DNA of 64,000 nucleotides from Comamonadaceae bacterium (GTDB taxonomy: Bacteria > Pseudomonadota > Gammaproteobacteria > Burkholderiales > Burkholderiaceae_C): contig CANFYZ010000001.1 of the NCBI GenBank assembly GCA_947451385.1, positions 1-64,000 on the forward strand, written 5' to 3'. The first letter of the stretch is position 1; the number at the start of each line of letters is the position of its first letter. Of this stretch, positions 46,524 to 57,440 are shown one piece after another. The position numbers were made by a program, and so were the translations under genes. The notes beneath the pieces were generated by a model. The model worked only from the letters and a program-made list of their open reading frames with translations, did not search any database and had not been told where the DNA came from.

Positions 46524-48113
46524 TCAATCTAGAGGCAACTGGTAGTGCCTAGCCAACTGCAGAAAGCTGTCCAGGCTCGGATCCAGGCCGGTTTCTTCTT
46601 GCAAGATCTGCGCAACGCGGGGCGCACATTTGGCCGCCAAGCGGGCATCTAAAAACAGCAAGCGTGAGCGCCGGGCCAACACGTCCTCCACCTGCACCGC
46701 GTATTCATGGCGCGCCGCAAAGCGCACCATGGCTTCGCTCAGACCCTCGCACAACCAAACATCTTGGCCGGGCAAGGCCTGTACCCAGGTTTGCTCAGCA
46801 CCATACGAATGCCAGCCCTCGCCCGCACACAAGGGTTTGGGGGTCTGCGCCGTGGGCTCGGCGCCCACCAAGGGCAGTTGGTCGGTGTGCCCCGTCTTGC
46901 GCGCATGGGCGGGCAACAAGCCCGATTCGGCGCATTTGTGCAACACGTCTTCGGCCATGGCCCGGTAGGTGGTCCATTTGCCGCCAGTCACGGTGACCAG
47001 GCCCGAGCCGCTCACCAGCACCGTGTGTTCGCGGCTCAGGCGTTTGGTGTTTTCGCCGTCGTTCTGCGGCGGTTTGACCAAAGGGCGCAGGCCCACCCAA
47101 ATGCTTTTCACATCGCTGCGCTGGGGCGCAATGCGCAGGTAACGCGCCGCTTCACGCAGGATGAAGTCGATCTCTTCGTCAAACGCCAAGGGTTCGGCGG
47201 CCAAGTCATGGCGTGGTGTGTCGGTGGTGCCCAATATCACTTTGCCCAACCAAGGCACGGCAAACAACACACGGCCATCCGAGGTTTTGGGAATCATCAA
47301 GGCGGTGTGGCCCGGCAAGAAATGGGCGTCCACCACCATGTGCACGCCTTGGCTGGGGGCCACCAGGGGCTCGGGCGAGCCGTCTTGCTCGCGCAGCGCA
47401 TCCACCCAGACCCCGGTGGCGTTCACCACGCAACGCGCTTGAATGGCATAGGTTTGCCCCGTCAAGCTGTCTTCACAGTGCAGCCCCGACACCTTGCCAT
47501 CGGCATACAGCAAGCGGGTGGTCTTCAGGTAATTGATAAGCAAAGCGCCCTGCAGCGCAGCACTGCGGGCCAGCGCCAAGGCAAGTTTGGCATCGTTGAA
47601 TTGGCCGTCCCAATACCGAACGCCACCGCGCAAATGGTCGGGTTGCACCGTGGGCAAACCAGCCAGCGTAGCGGCGCGCGACAAAAATTGTGTTTTCCCC
47701 AAGCCCGACGCCCCCGCCAAGGCGTCGTAAATTTTGAGGCCCAGGCCGTAAAAAGCCCGCGCCCACCAGGTGTAAGCCGGCACCACAAAAGGCAAAGGCT
47801 GGGCAATGTGCGGCGCATTTTTGAGCAAGGTGCTGCGCTCATGCAAAGCCTCGCGCACCAACGCAATATTGCCCTGCGCCAAATAACGCACGCCGCCATG
47901 CACCAACTTGGTCGATCGCGAAGACGTGCCTTTGGCAAAGTCATGGGCCTCCACCAGCACCACCTTCAGCCCACGCGCCGCCGCATCCAAGGCCACACCC
48001 AGCCCCGTGGCCCCCCCGCCCACAATGGCCAAGTCATAGACCGTGTGCGGGTCGAGCTTGGCCAAAAGGGCTTCGCGTCGGGTGGTCAGCGGCAGTGCTT
48101 TGGAAGGCGACAC
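46524..48113 (-). CDS. glpD: Glycerol-3-phosphate dehydrogenase
   Basis: YDLAIVGGGATGLGVALDAAARGLKVVLVEAHDFAKGTSSRSTKLVHGGVRYL. Confidence 0.96.
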   Translation of the reverse strand: MSPSKALPLTTRREALLAKLDPHTVYDLAIVGGGATGLGVALDAAARGLKVVLVEAHDFAKGTSSRSTKLVHGGVRYLAQGNIALVREALHERSTLLKNAPHIAQPLPFVVPAYTWWARAFYGLGLKIYDALAGASGLGKTQFLSRAATLAGLPTVQPDHLRGGVRYWDGQFNDAKLALALARSAALQGALLINYLKTTRLLYADGKVSGLHCEDSLTGQTYAIQARCVVNATGVWVDALREQDGSPEPLVAPSQGVHMVVDAHFLPGHTALMIPKTSDGRVLFAVPWLGKVILGTTDTPRHDLAAEPLAFDEEIDFILREAARYLRIAPQRSDVKSIWVGLRPLVKPPQNDGENTKRLSREHTVLVSGSGLVTVTGGKWTTYRAMAEDVLHKCAESGLLPAHARKTGHTDQLPLVGAEPTAQTPKPLCAGEGWHSYGAEQTWVQALPGQDVWLCEGLSEAMVRFAARHEYAVQVEDVLARRSRLLFLDARLAAKCAPRVAQILQEETGLDPSLDSFLQLARHYQLPLD

Positions 48114-48144
48114 AACTCAGTTCTCAAGGGGGGCGTGTGAAAAA

Positions 48145-48225
48145 GTCATTCTATTTTCTTTGGCGCGATAATTTTCGTTATTGATCATTTATTTTCTTTT
48201 TAGTTCGATTTAAGCTTGAATCCCG
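48145..48225. promoter_or_regulatory. AT-rich divergent glpD/glpR control region with repeated ATTTTCTTT/ATTTTCGTT blocks
   Basis: Direct reading; location between divergent glpD and glpR. Confidence 0.4.
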
Positions 48226-48252
48226 GCATTCAAACAGCGAAAATCAGTTTCT

Positions 48253-49017
48253 ATGAATTCCAATCCGCGCCAAATCACCCTGCTCAAAGCCGTCCAAGCC
48301 CAGGGCGCTGTGACCGTTGAGCAGCTGGCCGAGACCTTGGGCGTGACCTTGCAAACCGTGCGGCGCGATGTGCAGCGCCTGGCCGAAAGTGGCCAAGTCA
48401 CCCGCTTTCATGGCGGTGTGCGCCTGCCCAGCTCGACCACCGAAAACATTGGCCACCCCCAACGCGTGAGCTTGAACGCCGAGGCCAAAGCCCGCATTGC
48501 ACGCAGCGTGGCGGCCGCTGTGCCCAACGACTGCTCTTTGATTTTGAACATCGGCACCACCACCGAGGCTATTGCCCGCGCCCTGTCGCGGCACACCGGC
48601 TTGCGCGTGATCACCAACAACCTGAACGTCGCCAGCATCTTGAGCGTCAACCCCGGCTGCGAAGTCATCGTGGTCGGCGGCGTGGTGCGCGGGCGCGACC
48701 AAGGCATCGTGGGCGAGGCGGCGGTGGACTTCATTCGCCAATTCAAGGTCGACATCGCTTTGATCGGGATTTCGGGCATCGAGTCCGATGGCTCGCTGCG
48801 CGACTACGATTACCGCGAGGTGAAAGTGTCGCAAACCATCCTGTCGCACGCCCGCGAAGTCTGGCTGGCCGCCGACCACAGCAAGTTCAACCGCCCCGCC
48901 ATGGTGGAGGTCGGCCGCATCTCACAAATCGACCGCCTGTTCACCGATGCCCCACCGCCAGAGCCTTTTGCTGGGCTGCTGGCCGAGGCCGAAGTGCAAC
49001 TGCACCTGGCCAGTTGA
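48253..49017 (+). CDS. glpR: DeoR family regulator (GlpR-like)
   Basis: NPRQITLLKAVQAQGAVTVEQLAETLGVTLQTVRRDVQRL; located between glpD and glpK. Confidence 0.9.
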   Translation: MNSNPRQITLLKAVQAQGAVTVEQLAETLGVTLQTVRRDVQRLAESGQVTRFHGGVRLPSSTTENIGHPQRVSLNAEAKARIARSVAAAVPNDCSLILNIGTTTEAIARALSRHTGLRVITNNLNVASILSVNPGCEVIVVGGVVRGRDQGIVGEAAVDFIRQFKVDIALIGISGIESDGSLRDYDYREVKVSQTILSHAREVWLAADHSKFNRPAMVEVGRISQIDRLFTDAPPPEPFAGLLAEAEVQLHLAS

Positions 49018-49050
49018 CCTGACAAACAAAAGAAAAGAGAGTCCTGTTTC

Positions 49051-50541
<1,491 letters not shown>

Positions 50542-50569
50542 GCCGCAGGCACCGGGTTCGAACCTGACA

Positions 50570-51013
50570 TCAAACGCCGTGGCCTTTGATGTAGGTCTCC
50601 AGAAATTTGATCTGATTTCCCTGGTGTTCAATGATATTTTTGACCAGGTCACCAATAGAGATGACCCCGACCACTTTGTGGTTCTCAACCACGGGCAAGT
50701 GCCGGATGTGCTTGTGAACCATGATCGCCATGCACTCCTCTAAGGAGTTGGACAGGCTCACCGTCAGGGGGTTCGATGTCATGATGGAGGACACCGCCAC
50801 TTGGGTTGGATTGTGATGGGGCAACAGTACTTTGATAGCGCAATCGCCCTGTGAAACCACACCCTTCAATTCGCCGTCATCGATGACGAATACGGCTCGG
50901 ACCCGGAAATCACGCATGATTTTGAGCACACTCTCCACGGGATCAGCAGAATTGACTGAGAAGATGGTGTTTGATTTTTGGTCAATAATTTTTTTTACGG
51001 TTGTCATGCACAT
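50570..51013 (-). CDS. CBS-domain-pair protein
   Basis: Two CBS-like modules: VESVLKIMRDFRVRAVFVIDDGELKGVVSQGD and LEECMAIMVHKHIRHLPVVENHKVVGVISIGDLV. Confidence 0.92.
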   Translation of the reverse strand: MCMTTVKKIIDQKSNTIFSVNSADPVESVLKIMRDFRVRAVFVIDDGELKGVVSQGDCAIKVLLPHHNPTQVAVSSIMTSNPLTVSLSNSLEECMAIMVHKHIRHLPVVENHKVVGVISIGDLVKNIIEHQGNQIKFLETYIKGHGV

Positions 51014-51094
51014 CAGCCTATAAATAAAAAAACACTGAGCTTCTCACCCCTGAATGCCGAACGGAATGAAACGCTGCTTACCCATTGGTTGGGT

Positions 51095-52048
51095 TCATTC
51101 TACAGACAGCCCTGTATCGAAGTTCGCGCCCGCGGCCATCGCCCCCAGGCGCGATGTGATGGCGTGAAACTGCGCCACTGTTTCTTGCACAATTTGCGCG
51201 GCGCTGTGCACCTCATGGATCAAGCCGGCTGACTGCCCGGCCAGCGCCGGCGCGGCGTTCATGTTGCCGCCAAAGTACACGTCTTGAATGCCCCGAAAAG
51301 TCTCGGGGCCCATCACACCGGCTTCGTGCAGGCCGCGGGTGAAGTCGGTTTTCAAGGCGCGAATACAGGGCGTGGATTTGGTGTTCAACATCCAGGTGCC
51401 TGTGGCCTGGGCATCGACGATCGCTTGTTTGTAATGGCTGTGCACCGGGCTCTCGGCGCAGGCCACAAAGCGCGTGCCCATCTGGATCGCCTCGGCACCC
51501 AAGGCAAAGGCGGCGGCCATGCCTCGGCCATCCACAATGCCGCCTGCGGCAATCAAAGGCACGTCCACTTTTTCGCGAATCGCTTGCAACAACACCAAGG
51601 TGCTGACCTCTTCAGGGTTCTTGAAACCGCCGCCCTCAGAGCCCTCCACCACCAGCCCGTCAATGCCGGCCTCGACGCATTTGAGCGCCGTATCCAGGGT
51701 CGGCACGGCGTGGTAAACCACAATGCCCGCAGCCTTTAAAGGGGCGATGAATTTGGCTGGACTGCCGGCTGAGGTGGTGACAAATTTCACGCCCGACTCG
51801 CAGACAAAGCGCAGCATGGCGTCATCCTTCAAAAACCGGATCGGCAAATTCACGCCAAATGGCAAACCGGTTTCCACCATCGCGGTAATTTCGCGCTGGC
51901 AATTTGCCGTCTCGCCCGAAGAAGTCTCAATGATGCCCAAACCTCCCGCGCGCGACACCGCGCTGGCCAGCGTGCTGCGGGCAATCCAGCCCATCGGCGC
52001 CTGAAGAATGGGATACGTGGCGCCCGTGTGGGCCAGGACTCGGTTCAT
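51095..52048 (-). CDS. Nitronate monooxygenase (2-nitropropane dioxygenase-like)
   Basis: YPILQAPMGWIARSTLASAVSRAGGLGIIE...IAAGGIVDGRGMAAAFALGAEAIQMGTRFVAC. Confidence 0.93.
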   Translation of the reverse strand: MNRVLAHTGATYPILQAPMGWIARSTLASAVSRAGGLGIIETSSGETANCQREITAMVETGLPFGVNLPIRFLKDDAMLRFVCESGVKFVTTSAGSPAKFIAPLKAAGIVVYHAVPTLDTALKCVEAGIDGLVVEGSEGGGFKNPEEVSTLVLLQAIREKVDVPLIAAGGIVDGRGMAAAFALGAEAIQMGTRFVACAESPVHSHYKQAIVDAQATGTWMLNTKSTPCIRALKTDFTRGLHEAGVMGPETFRGIQDVYFGGNMNAAPALAGQSAGLIHEVHSAAQIVQETVAQFHAITSRLGAMAAGANFDTGLSVE

Positions 52049-52181
52049 GGGTTCAACTTTCTGTGGGAAGGATTTAGCGCTGAGATGTCATTCAATCACA
52101 GTCTCATTTTTGCCGAATTCTTGCCACTTCCCCCGGGCGGCATGGACTTGAACCATGCAAACGAGTTGTTCCAGATTTTTT

Positions 52182-52210
52182 GCACAAGGGTAAGTCAGGT
52201 AACCTTGTGC
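52182..52210. promoter_or_regulatory. Inverted repeat GCACAAGG...CCTTGTGC in the divergent region upstream of the RTX protease
   Basis: Direct reading; 10/11-bp arms. Confidence 0.5.
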
Positions 52211-52312
52211 TTGTCATCAAACTTAGACATAAACATAATTTATAATTTCTGTGGCTAACGGATACGCATTTAAGTAGTCGCGCCCCGGTGGAAATATCTC
52301 AAAAAAATTCTT

Positions 52313-54910
52313 ATGGCTGCGATTGTAATATTTTCACCAGAAGATATTTTTACAAAATCGATGTTCGATTTTGATTACTTTGATTTCAGTAATTTCAAAT
52401 TAACTGGTCCCGTCAGCGTTACATTATCCGACGCCTTTAATTACAACGCCTATTTAGCCTCGGTCAGCGCGGGCGATCCTATCTCTTATGACATCTGGAG
52501 TGAAACGTATTTCACCAACAACTACAGCTGGACGACCGATCAAAAGAACAACATCAATCTGATATTCTCGACTTACAGCCAATTTATCAATTTAAAATTC
52601 AGCACGGCGACGCCCATGCCGGGCAGTAATCCTGCGCAAGTAGGCACATCGTCTGACATCAATATTTCACTGGTTTTTCGCACGGATCTTCAATTCAGCG
52701 GCGAATCGAGCATTAATTTAGACTCTGCTTTTGGCTATACAGGGGCTAATTTAGATATTATTGTCAACGATCCCAAGTTAGGCAGCAAATTATTAAACGA
52801 TATCAGTTTCAGTGCTGACACCTTTGGCTGGCATGTCTTGATGCATGAAATTGGTCATTCACTTGGCCTGTCGCATCCTTTTTATACCACCACAGCTGGC
52901 AATTATTTAAAACCTGATTTTGCCGCCCTGCCCTTTGCAGAGTTCAATAAACTTGGATTTAAATTAACATCGTCAAGTGGTCTGGACAAAGAGTATTTCA
53001 CGATCATGTCTTACGATGATCAGACGCCCAGCGCCCGGGTGGACACGTTTGCGCAGACTCCAATGATCTTGGATGTCATTGCATTACAAAAAATTTATGG
53101 CGATGGGGTGGGCACAAGCAACAACGAAGACACGACATTAACGCCGGGCACAGCGGCTTACCGAACCTATTTCGATGCGGGCGGCACCGACACCATTGAT
53201 ATTTCAAGTTACACCACCGGGGCGTATTTAAATTTAGGCCAAGTTCTTTCAGGGGTCGATAAAAAGGTAGGAGTTTTGGCATCGACCGCTGATTACCTGA
53301 AAATGCAAAACTCCCAATCACCGCAAGCGCTGCGTTGGTTTTACGGTGATTATGAAAACGCAACCGGCTCGGCGAGCAGTGACACTCTGGTCGGCAATTC
53401 ATTAAATAATTCTATTTCAGGCGGCTTGGGCAACGATTATTTATACGGCAACGAGGGTGACGATACCCTGATCGGGGGCGGCGGCTCCGATTATTTAAAT
53501 GGCGGCAGTGGCAACGATTTAATTCAACCCGACACGGGCAACGATACCGTTGACGGGGGTGAGGGTTCGGACACCTTGTCCATTACAGGCAATTTTGAAG
53601 ATTACAGTTTATCGACCCTCAACGGCATTTATACGCTCAAAAGCAAACTGGTTTCAACCACCAATATTCAGTTTTCTGGCATTGAGACCGTTAAATTCAC
53701 CAACATCTCCAAGAGTTTTGCATCGCTGTTGAACGCGGCCCCCATCGCCAAGGAGGCCAGTGTCACGACCGATGAAGATACGGCCAAGGCCGGCACGCTG
53801 GCCGGCACAGATGCCGAAGGCAATTCGCTGTCTTTTGCCAAGGTCACCGACCCCAGCCATGGCAGCCTGACCGTCAACGCCGTCACCGGGGCGTTCACCT
53901 ACACCCCCGCCGCCAACTACAACGGGGCAGATGCATTTACCTTCAAGGTCAACGATGGCACGGCGGACTCGGCCGCCGCGACGGTGTCGATCACGGTCAA
54001 TGCGGTCAACGATGCGCCGACGCTGGCCAACCCTTTGGCCGACCAGCGCGTGAATGAAAATCAAACACTGAATTTCAGTTTTCCTTTGTCGAGCTTTGCA
54101 GATGTGGACAACGCCAGCCTGGTCTTTTCGGCGCAACTGGCTTCGGGGGCGGCGCTGCCCGATTGGTTGGTTTTTCATCCCAGCGAACTCAGCTTTACCG
54201 CCACGCCCCCTGGCACGGTAACCGGTACCACGACCTTGGCGTTCACCGTTCAAGTCAAAGCAACCGATGCCGCAGGGGCCAGTGCCAGCGATGATTTTGA
54301 GCTGCTGGTCAGCCCCAACTATTACCAGATTGAAGCCACAACCGTGTTCTGGAAAGCGGCAATTTCAGGCGCGCCACCGGCGCCACTGGCCGGTGTGACG
54401 CTGTCCGAAGGCGGCCAAAAAGGCAGCTCCGATGCGTCTGGCGCGATGGTGCTAACGGGCGTGCAAGACGCGGATGGCGCAGACGATGGCACCATGACCC
54501 TTGAGCCGCAACTGGCTGCGCCCAGTAATGCCCAAAGCGCCATTACCCTGACAGACGTTTTGGCCGCCTTGAAGGTGTACCTGAACCAGCCCCCGGCGGA
54601 GGCGTATGCCTCGCCCTTGAACTACATTGCCACCGACTTTGACGGTTCTGGCGCGGTGAACCTCACCGATGTCTTGCAACTGCTCAAGTACTACCTGCAT
54701 AAACCCACCACCGCCACCCCGACATGGCAATTTGTCGATGCCGCTGACATGGGTGTGAACGGTCAAACTTTTGCAGCGGCGAACGGCGCAAATTTGGCTT
54801 TAGACAACACCACACCGCACGCGATTGACCAGAGCTTTGACGCCACCCACACGGCGATCACCTTGGTGGGTGTTTTAAGAGGAGATATTGACGGGAGTTG
54901 GCTGGCTTAA
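52313..54910 (+). CDS. Serralysin-like (M10-type) metalloprotease with RTX repeats, VCBS/cadherin-like modules and a dockerin-like tail
   Basis: HEIGHSLGLSHP zinc motif; GGLGNDYLYGNEGDDTLIGGGGSDYLNGGSGNDLI; TDEDTAKAGTLAGTDAEGNSL; DFDGSGAVNLTDVLQLLKYYL. Confidence 0.88.
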   Translation: MAAIVIFSPEDIFTKSMFDFDYFDFSNFKLTGPVSVTLSDAFNYNAYLASVSAGDPISYDIWSETYFTNNYSWTTDQKNNINLIFSTYSQFINLKFSTATPMPGSNPAQVGTSSDINISLVFRTDLQFSGESSINLDSAFGYTGANLDIIVNDPKLGSKLLNDISFSADTFGWHVLMHEIGHSLGLSHPFYTTTAGNYLKPDFAALPFAEFNKLGFKLTSSSGLDKEYFTIMSYDDQTPSARVDTFAQTPMILDVIALQKIYGDGVGTSNNEDTTLTPGTAAYRTYFDAGGTDTIDISSYTTGAYLNLGQVLSGVDKKVGVLASTADYLKMQNSQSPQALRWFYGDYENATGSASSDTLVGNSLNNSISGGLGNDYLYGNEGDDTLIGGGGSDYLNGGSGNDLIQPDTGNDTVDGGEGSDTLSITGNFEDYSLSTLNGIYTLKSKLVSTTNIQFSGIETVKFTNISKSFASLLNAAPIAKEASVTTDEDTAKAGTLAGTDAEGNSLSFAKVTDPSHGSLTVNAVTGAFTYTPAANYNGADAFTFKVNDGTADSAAATVSITVNAVNDAPTLANPLADQRVNENQTLNFSFPLSSFADVDNASLVFSAQLASGAALPDWLVFHPSELSFTATPPGTVTGTTTLAFTVQVKATDAAGASASDDFELLVSPNYYQIEATTVFWKAAISGAPPAPLAGVTLSEGGQKGSSDASGAMVLTGVQDADGADDGTMTLEPQLAAPSNAQSAITLTDVLAALKVYLNQPPAEAYASPLNYIATDFDGSGAVNLTDVLQLLKYYLHKPTTATPTWQFVDAADMGVNGQTFAAANGANLALDNTTPHAIDQSFDATHTAITLVGVLRGDIDGSWLA

Positions 54911-54929
54911 CAGCCCACTCGCCGCCGGG

Positions 54930-55661
54930 TCAGCGGACGGTTTTAGCCCAGGCTTCGTAGCGGGCTTTGTTTTCTTCGTTGGGGGGATACAGGCCAGGCA
55001 GCACCGCGCCGTTGTTCACCTCGTTCATGATCCAACCTTCCAGCCGCTCTTGCTCGACGGCTGCTTCAATCACTGCGTCCAGCAAGTCTGCCGGGATCAG
55101 CACCGCGCCGTCGGTGTCCACCACCACCACGTCATTGGGGAACACGGCCACGCCGCCGCAGGCAATGGGCTCTTGCCAGTTCACAAAAGTCAAGCCGTTG
55201 ACCGAGGCCGGGGCGGCAGTGCCTTGGCACCAAACTGGCAGGCCCGTGCCGAGCACGCCAGCCATGTCGCGGATCACGCCGTCGGTGACCAAACCGGCCA
55301 CGCCGCGCTTTTGCATCCGGGCACACAAAATGTCGCCAAAGATGCCGGCGTCGGTCACGCCCATGGCGTCCACCACGGCGATGCAGCCCGCAGGCATGGC
55401 TTCGATGGCGGCGCGGGTGGAAATAGGCGAACCCCAAGAGGCGGGGGTGGCCAAGTCTTCGCGCGCGGGCACAAAACGCAAAGTGAAGGCGCGCCCCACA
55501 ACGCGTGGTTGGCCTGGCTTGAGGGGCTGGGTGCCCCGAATCCACACATTGCGCAATCCTTTTTTCAGCAACACGGTGGTCAAGGTCGCGGTGGTCACAC
55601 CGGAGAGTTTTTCGACCACAGCGGGGTCCAGGGGCAAAGATTCAAGGGACATGGCGATCAC
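54930..55661 (-). CDS. RraA-like / 4-carboxy-4-hydroxy-2-oxoadipate aldolase-type protein
   Basis: GVTTATLTTVLLKKGLRNVWIRG...GVAGLVTDGVIRDMAGV...AVFPNDVVVVDTDGAVLIP. Confidence 0.85.
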   Translation of the reverse strand: MIAMSLESLPLDPAVVEKLSGVTTATLTTVLLKKGLRNVWIRGTQPLKPGQPRVVGRAFTLRFVPAREDLATPASWGSPISTRAAIEAMPAGCIAVVDAMGVTDAGIFGDILCARMQKRGVAGLVTDGVIRDMAGVLGTGLPVWCQGTAAPASVNGLTFVNWQEPIACGGVAVFPNDVVVVDTDGAVLIPADLLDAVIEAAVEQERLEGWIMNEVNNGAVLPGLYPPNEENKARYEAWAKTVR

Positions 55662-55703
55662 TTTTCAAATGAATAAAAAGAAAGGAATTCCAAACCGACA
55701 GGC

Positions 55704-56636
55704 TCAAGAAATCGGCTTGGCCAGATACACCGCCTCGCGGCCGACAATGGGTTCGCGGGTGGGCATCAAAATCGTGCAGTCGTCGCACAGGGCGCGAATT
55801 TCTTCATGGCCGTTGAGGGCAATCAACTCGCCTTGGGCAAACACTTCAAAGCCGACACAGGGTTTGATAAAACGGAACTCGCTGGACTGCACGATGCAAG
55901 TCTGCAGCAATTCGTAACGCCGTGCTGGACGCGACGGTGCAACCGGGCCCGGTGCAATCAACCCAAAGTGCGCCAAAAAGCCTTGCGTCGCGGCCAGGGC
56001 CACATCGCCCGCGCTGGTTTTGAAATGCTGGCCACACTCCACCACCATGGCCGCGCCGTGGTGGGCGGCCTGGCCGAACGCGCCGTATTCAATCAAGGGC
56101 GTGCCCGAGCCCAAGCCATTGGGCATGACCAAGTGAATCTGCGGCATGCCGACGCCCAGCGCCACCGCGGCATTGCGGGCATGCGCGGGGTAGACCCAAA
56201 ACGGCTCCACATCTTGGATGGTGGAGTGGATGTCCAGCACATGGTCGGCCGCTTCCACCACAGGGCGCATCAGGCGGGCCCGGCGCAGCTCGGGGCTGTC
56301 CTCGCTGCTGTTCAACATTTCGTGCGACCAAATGCGGTTCATGTTGTGCACGATTTGGCGACTGTCAAAGGGCTTGGCCGCATCAAAGCTTTCATAGGCC
56401 TGCACGTTGGCAAAGCTCAGTGTCAAGGTGCCGACCAAGGGCCGCACGCCCGTGTCGAGCAAATGCGTCACCGCCGTCATGCCACACAGTTCGTTGCCAT
56501 GCGTCAGCGCATTGATCAGCACATGCGGCCCCGGCCGCCCTGAATCAAAGCGGTGCACATAGTCCACCCCGGTGTTGCCTTGGCGGTAAGCGCTCAGATC
56601 GCGCGGCAAAACTTCCAGAACCTGTTCAGCGGTCAT
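55704..56636 (-). CDS. Succinylglutamate desuccinylase/aspartoacylase family protein
   Basis: PHVLINALTHGNELCGMTAVTHLL (zinc site), DHVLDIHSTIQDVEPFW. Confidence 0.85.
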   Translation of the reverse strand: MTAEQVLEVLPRDLSAYRQGNTGVDYVHRFDSGRPGPHVLINALTHGNELCGMTAVTHLLDTGVRPLVGTLTLSFANVQAYESFDAAKPFDSRQIVHNMNRIWSHEMLNSSEDSPELRRARLMRPVVEAADHVLDIHSTIQDVEPFWVYPAHARNAAVALGVGMPQIHLVMPNGLGSGTPLIEYGAFGQAAHHGAAMVVECGQHFKTSAGDVALAATQGFLAHFGLIAPGPVAPSRPARRYELLQTCIVQSSEFRFIKPCVGFEVFAQGELIALNGHEEIRALCDDCTILMPTREPIVGREAVYLAKPIS

Positions 56637-56667
56637 GGGTATCCACCTTCTCACGCGCCCAGGGGGC

Positions 56668-57354
56668 TTACTTCAGCGGCTTCAGTGGCAACTCGCCGCC
56701 GTTGGGGATCGGGGTGCGGTCCACATTCAGCACCATGGCAATCAAGACGTAATAGCCGTTGACCGCAATCAGGTCCATCACGCCTTGTTCGCCAAACTTG
56801 TCCAGCACGGCTTTGTAGGTCGCGTCGCTGACCTGTTTTTGGGTGTGCAGCTCTTGGCAAAAGTTGTAGACGATTTCTTCGTCCGGCTTCATACCGGTGG
56901 GCCGCTGGCCAGCGGCGACCGCAGCGGCCACTTCGGGGCTGAGCCCGGCTTGCAGAGCCAAACGGTGGTGGGCGTGCCATTCGTACTGGGCATTCCACTG
57001 CCGGGCGGTGATCAAGATCGCAAACTCGTTGAGGCGCGAACCCATGGTGCTTTTGAAGCGAATGTAGGAGCCCACTTTTTGCAAATGGTCGCCCAGTTCT
57101 GGGCTGCGCAAAAAGACGTTGAAGGGGCTGCCTAAAGCCGCGTTGTTGGCGGCCGAGCCAGGCACCGCAGCGCGCGGGCCGGAGCGGATGTTGTTGGCCA
57201 ACTCGCGCTGTGCAGGCGTCATTTGCTCTGCGCTCAACAACTGGAAGCGCGGCGGACCCGCAGGCACGGGCGGCTGCGTGACCGCGCAAGCCGTCAAAAA
57301 CAAGGGAATAGAGCAAGCTGCCACGCGGGTGGCCGTCAACCAAATCGATTTCAT
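56668..57354 (-). CDS. Carboxymuconolactone decarboxylase (CMD) family protein with signal/lipoprotein N-terminus
   Basis: LNEFAILITARQWNAQYEWHAHHRLALQAGLSPEVAAAVAAGQRP; LFLTACAVTQPP. Confidence 0.88.
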   Translation of the reverse strand: MKSIWLTATRVAACSIPLFLTACAVTQPPVPAGPPRFQLLSAEQMTPAQRELANNIRSGPRAAVPGSAANNAALGSPFNVFLRSPELGDHLQKVGSYIRFKSTMGSRLNEFAILITARQWNAQYEWHAHHRLALQAGLSPEVAAAVAAGQRPTGMKPDEEIVYNFCQELHTQKQVSDATYKAVLDKFGEQGVMDLIAVNGYYVLIAMVLNVDRTPIPNGGELPLKPLK

Positions 57355-57440
57355 CTTTGTCTCCTGAGCTGATCAATACGACCTGCGCCAGCTCCCGCGC
57401 CAGCGCAGTCCAACCAAGCCTCAGTATGGCTGGCCTGAAA

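Noticed and set aside
46707-48140. 477-aa plus-strand ORF
   Set aside because: Antisense to glpD.
50555-50564. GGTTCGAACC resembling a tRNA T-loop / integration site
   Set aside because: Flanking bases do not form a T-stem on either strand, and no acceptor, anticodon or D-arm is recognisable. Only a 10-bp palindrome.
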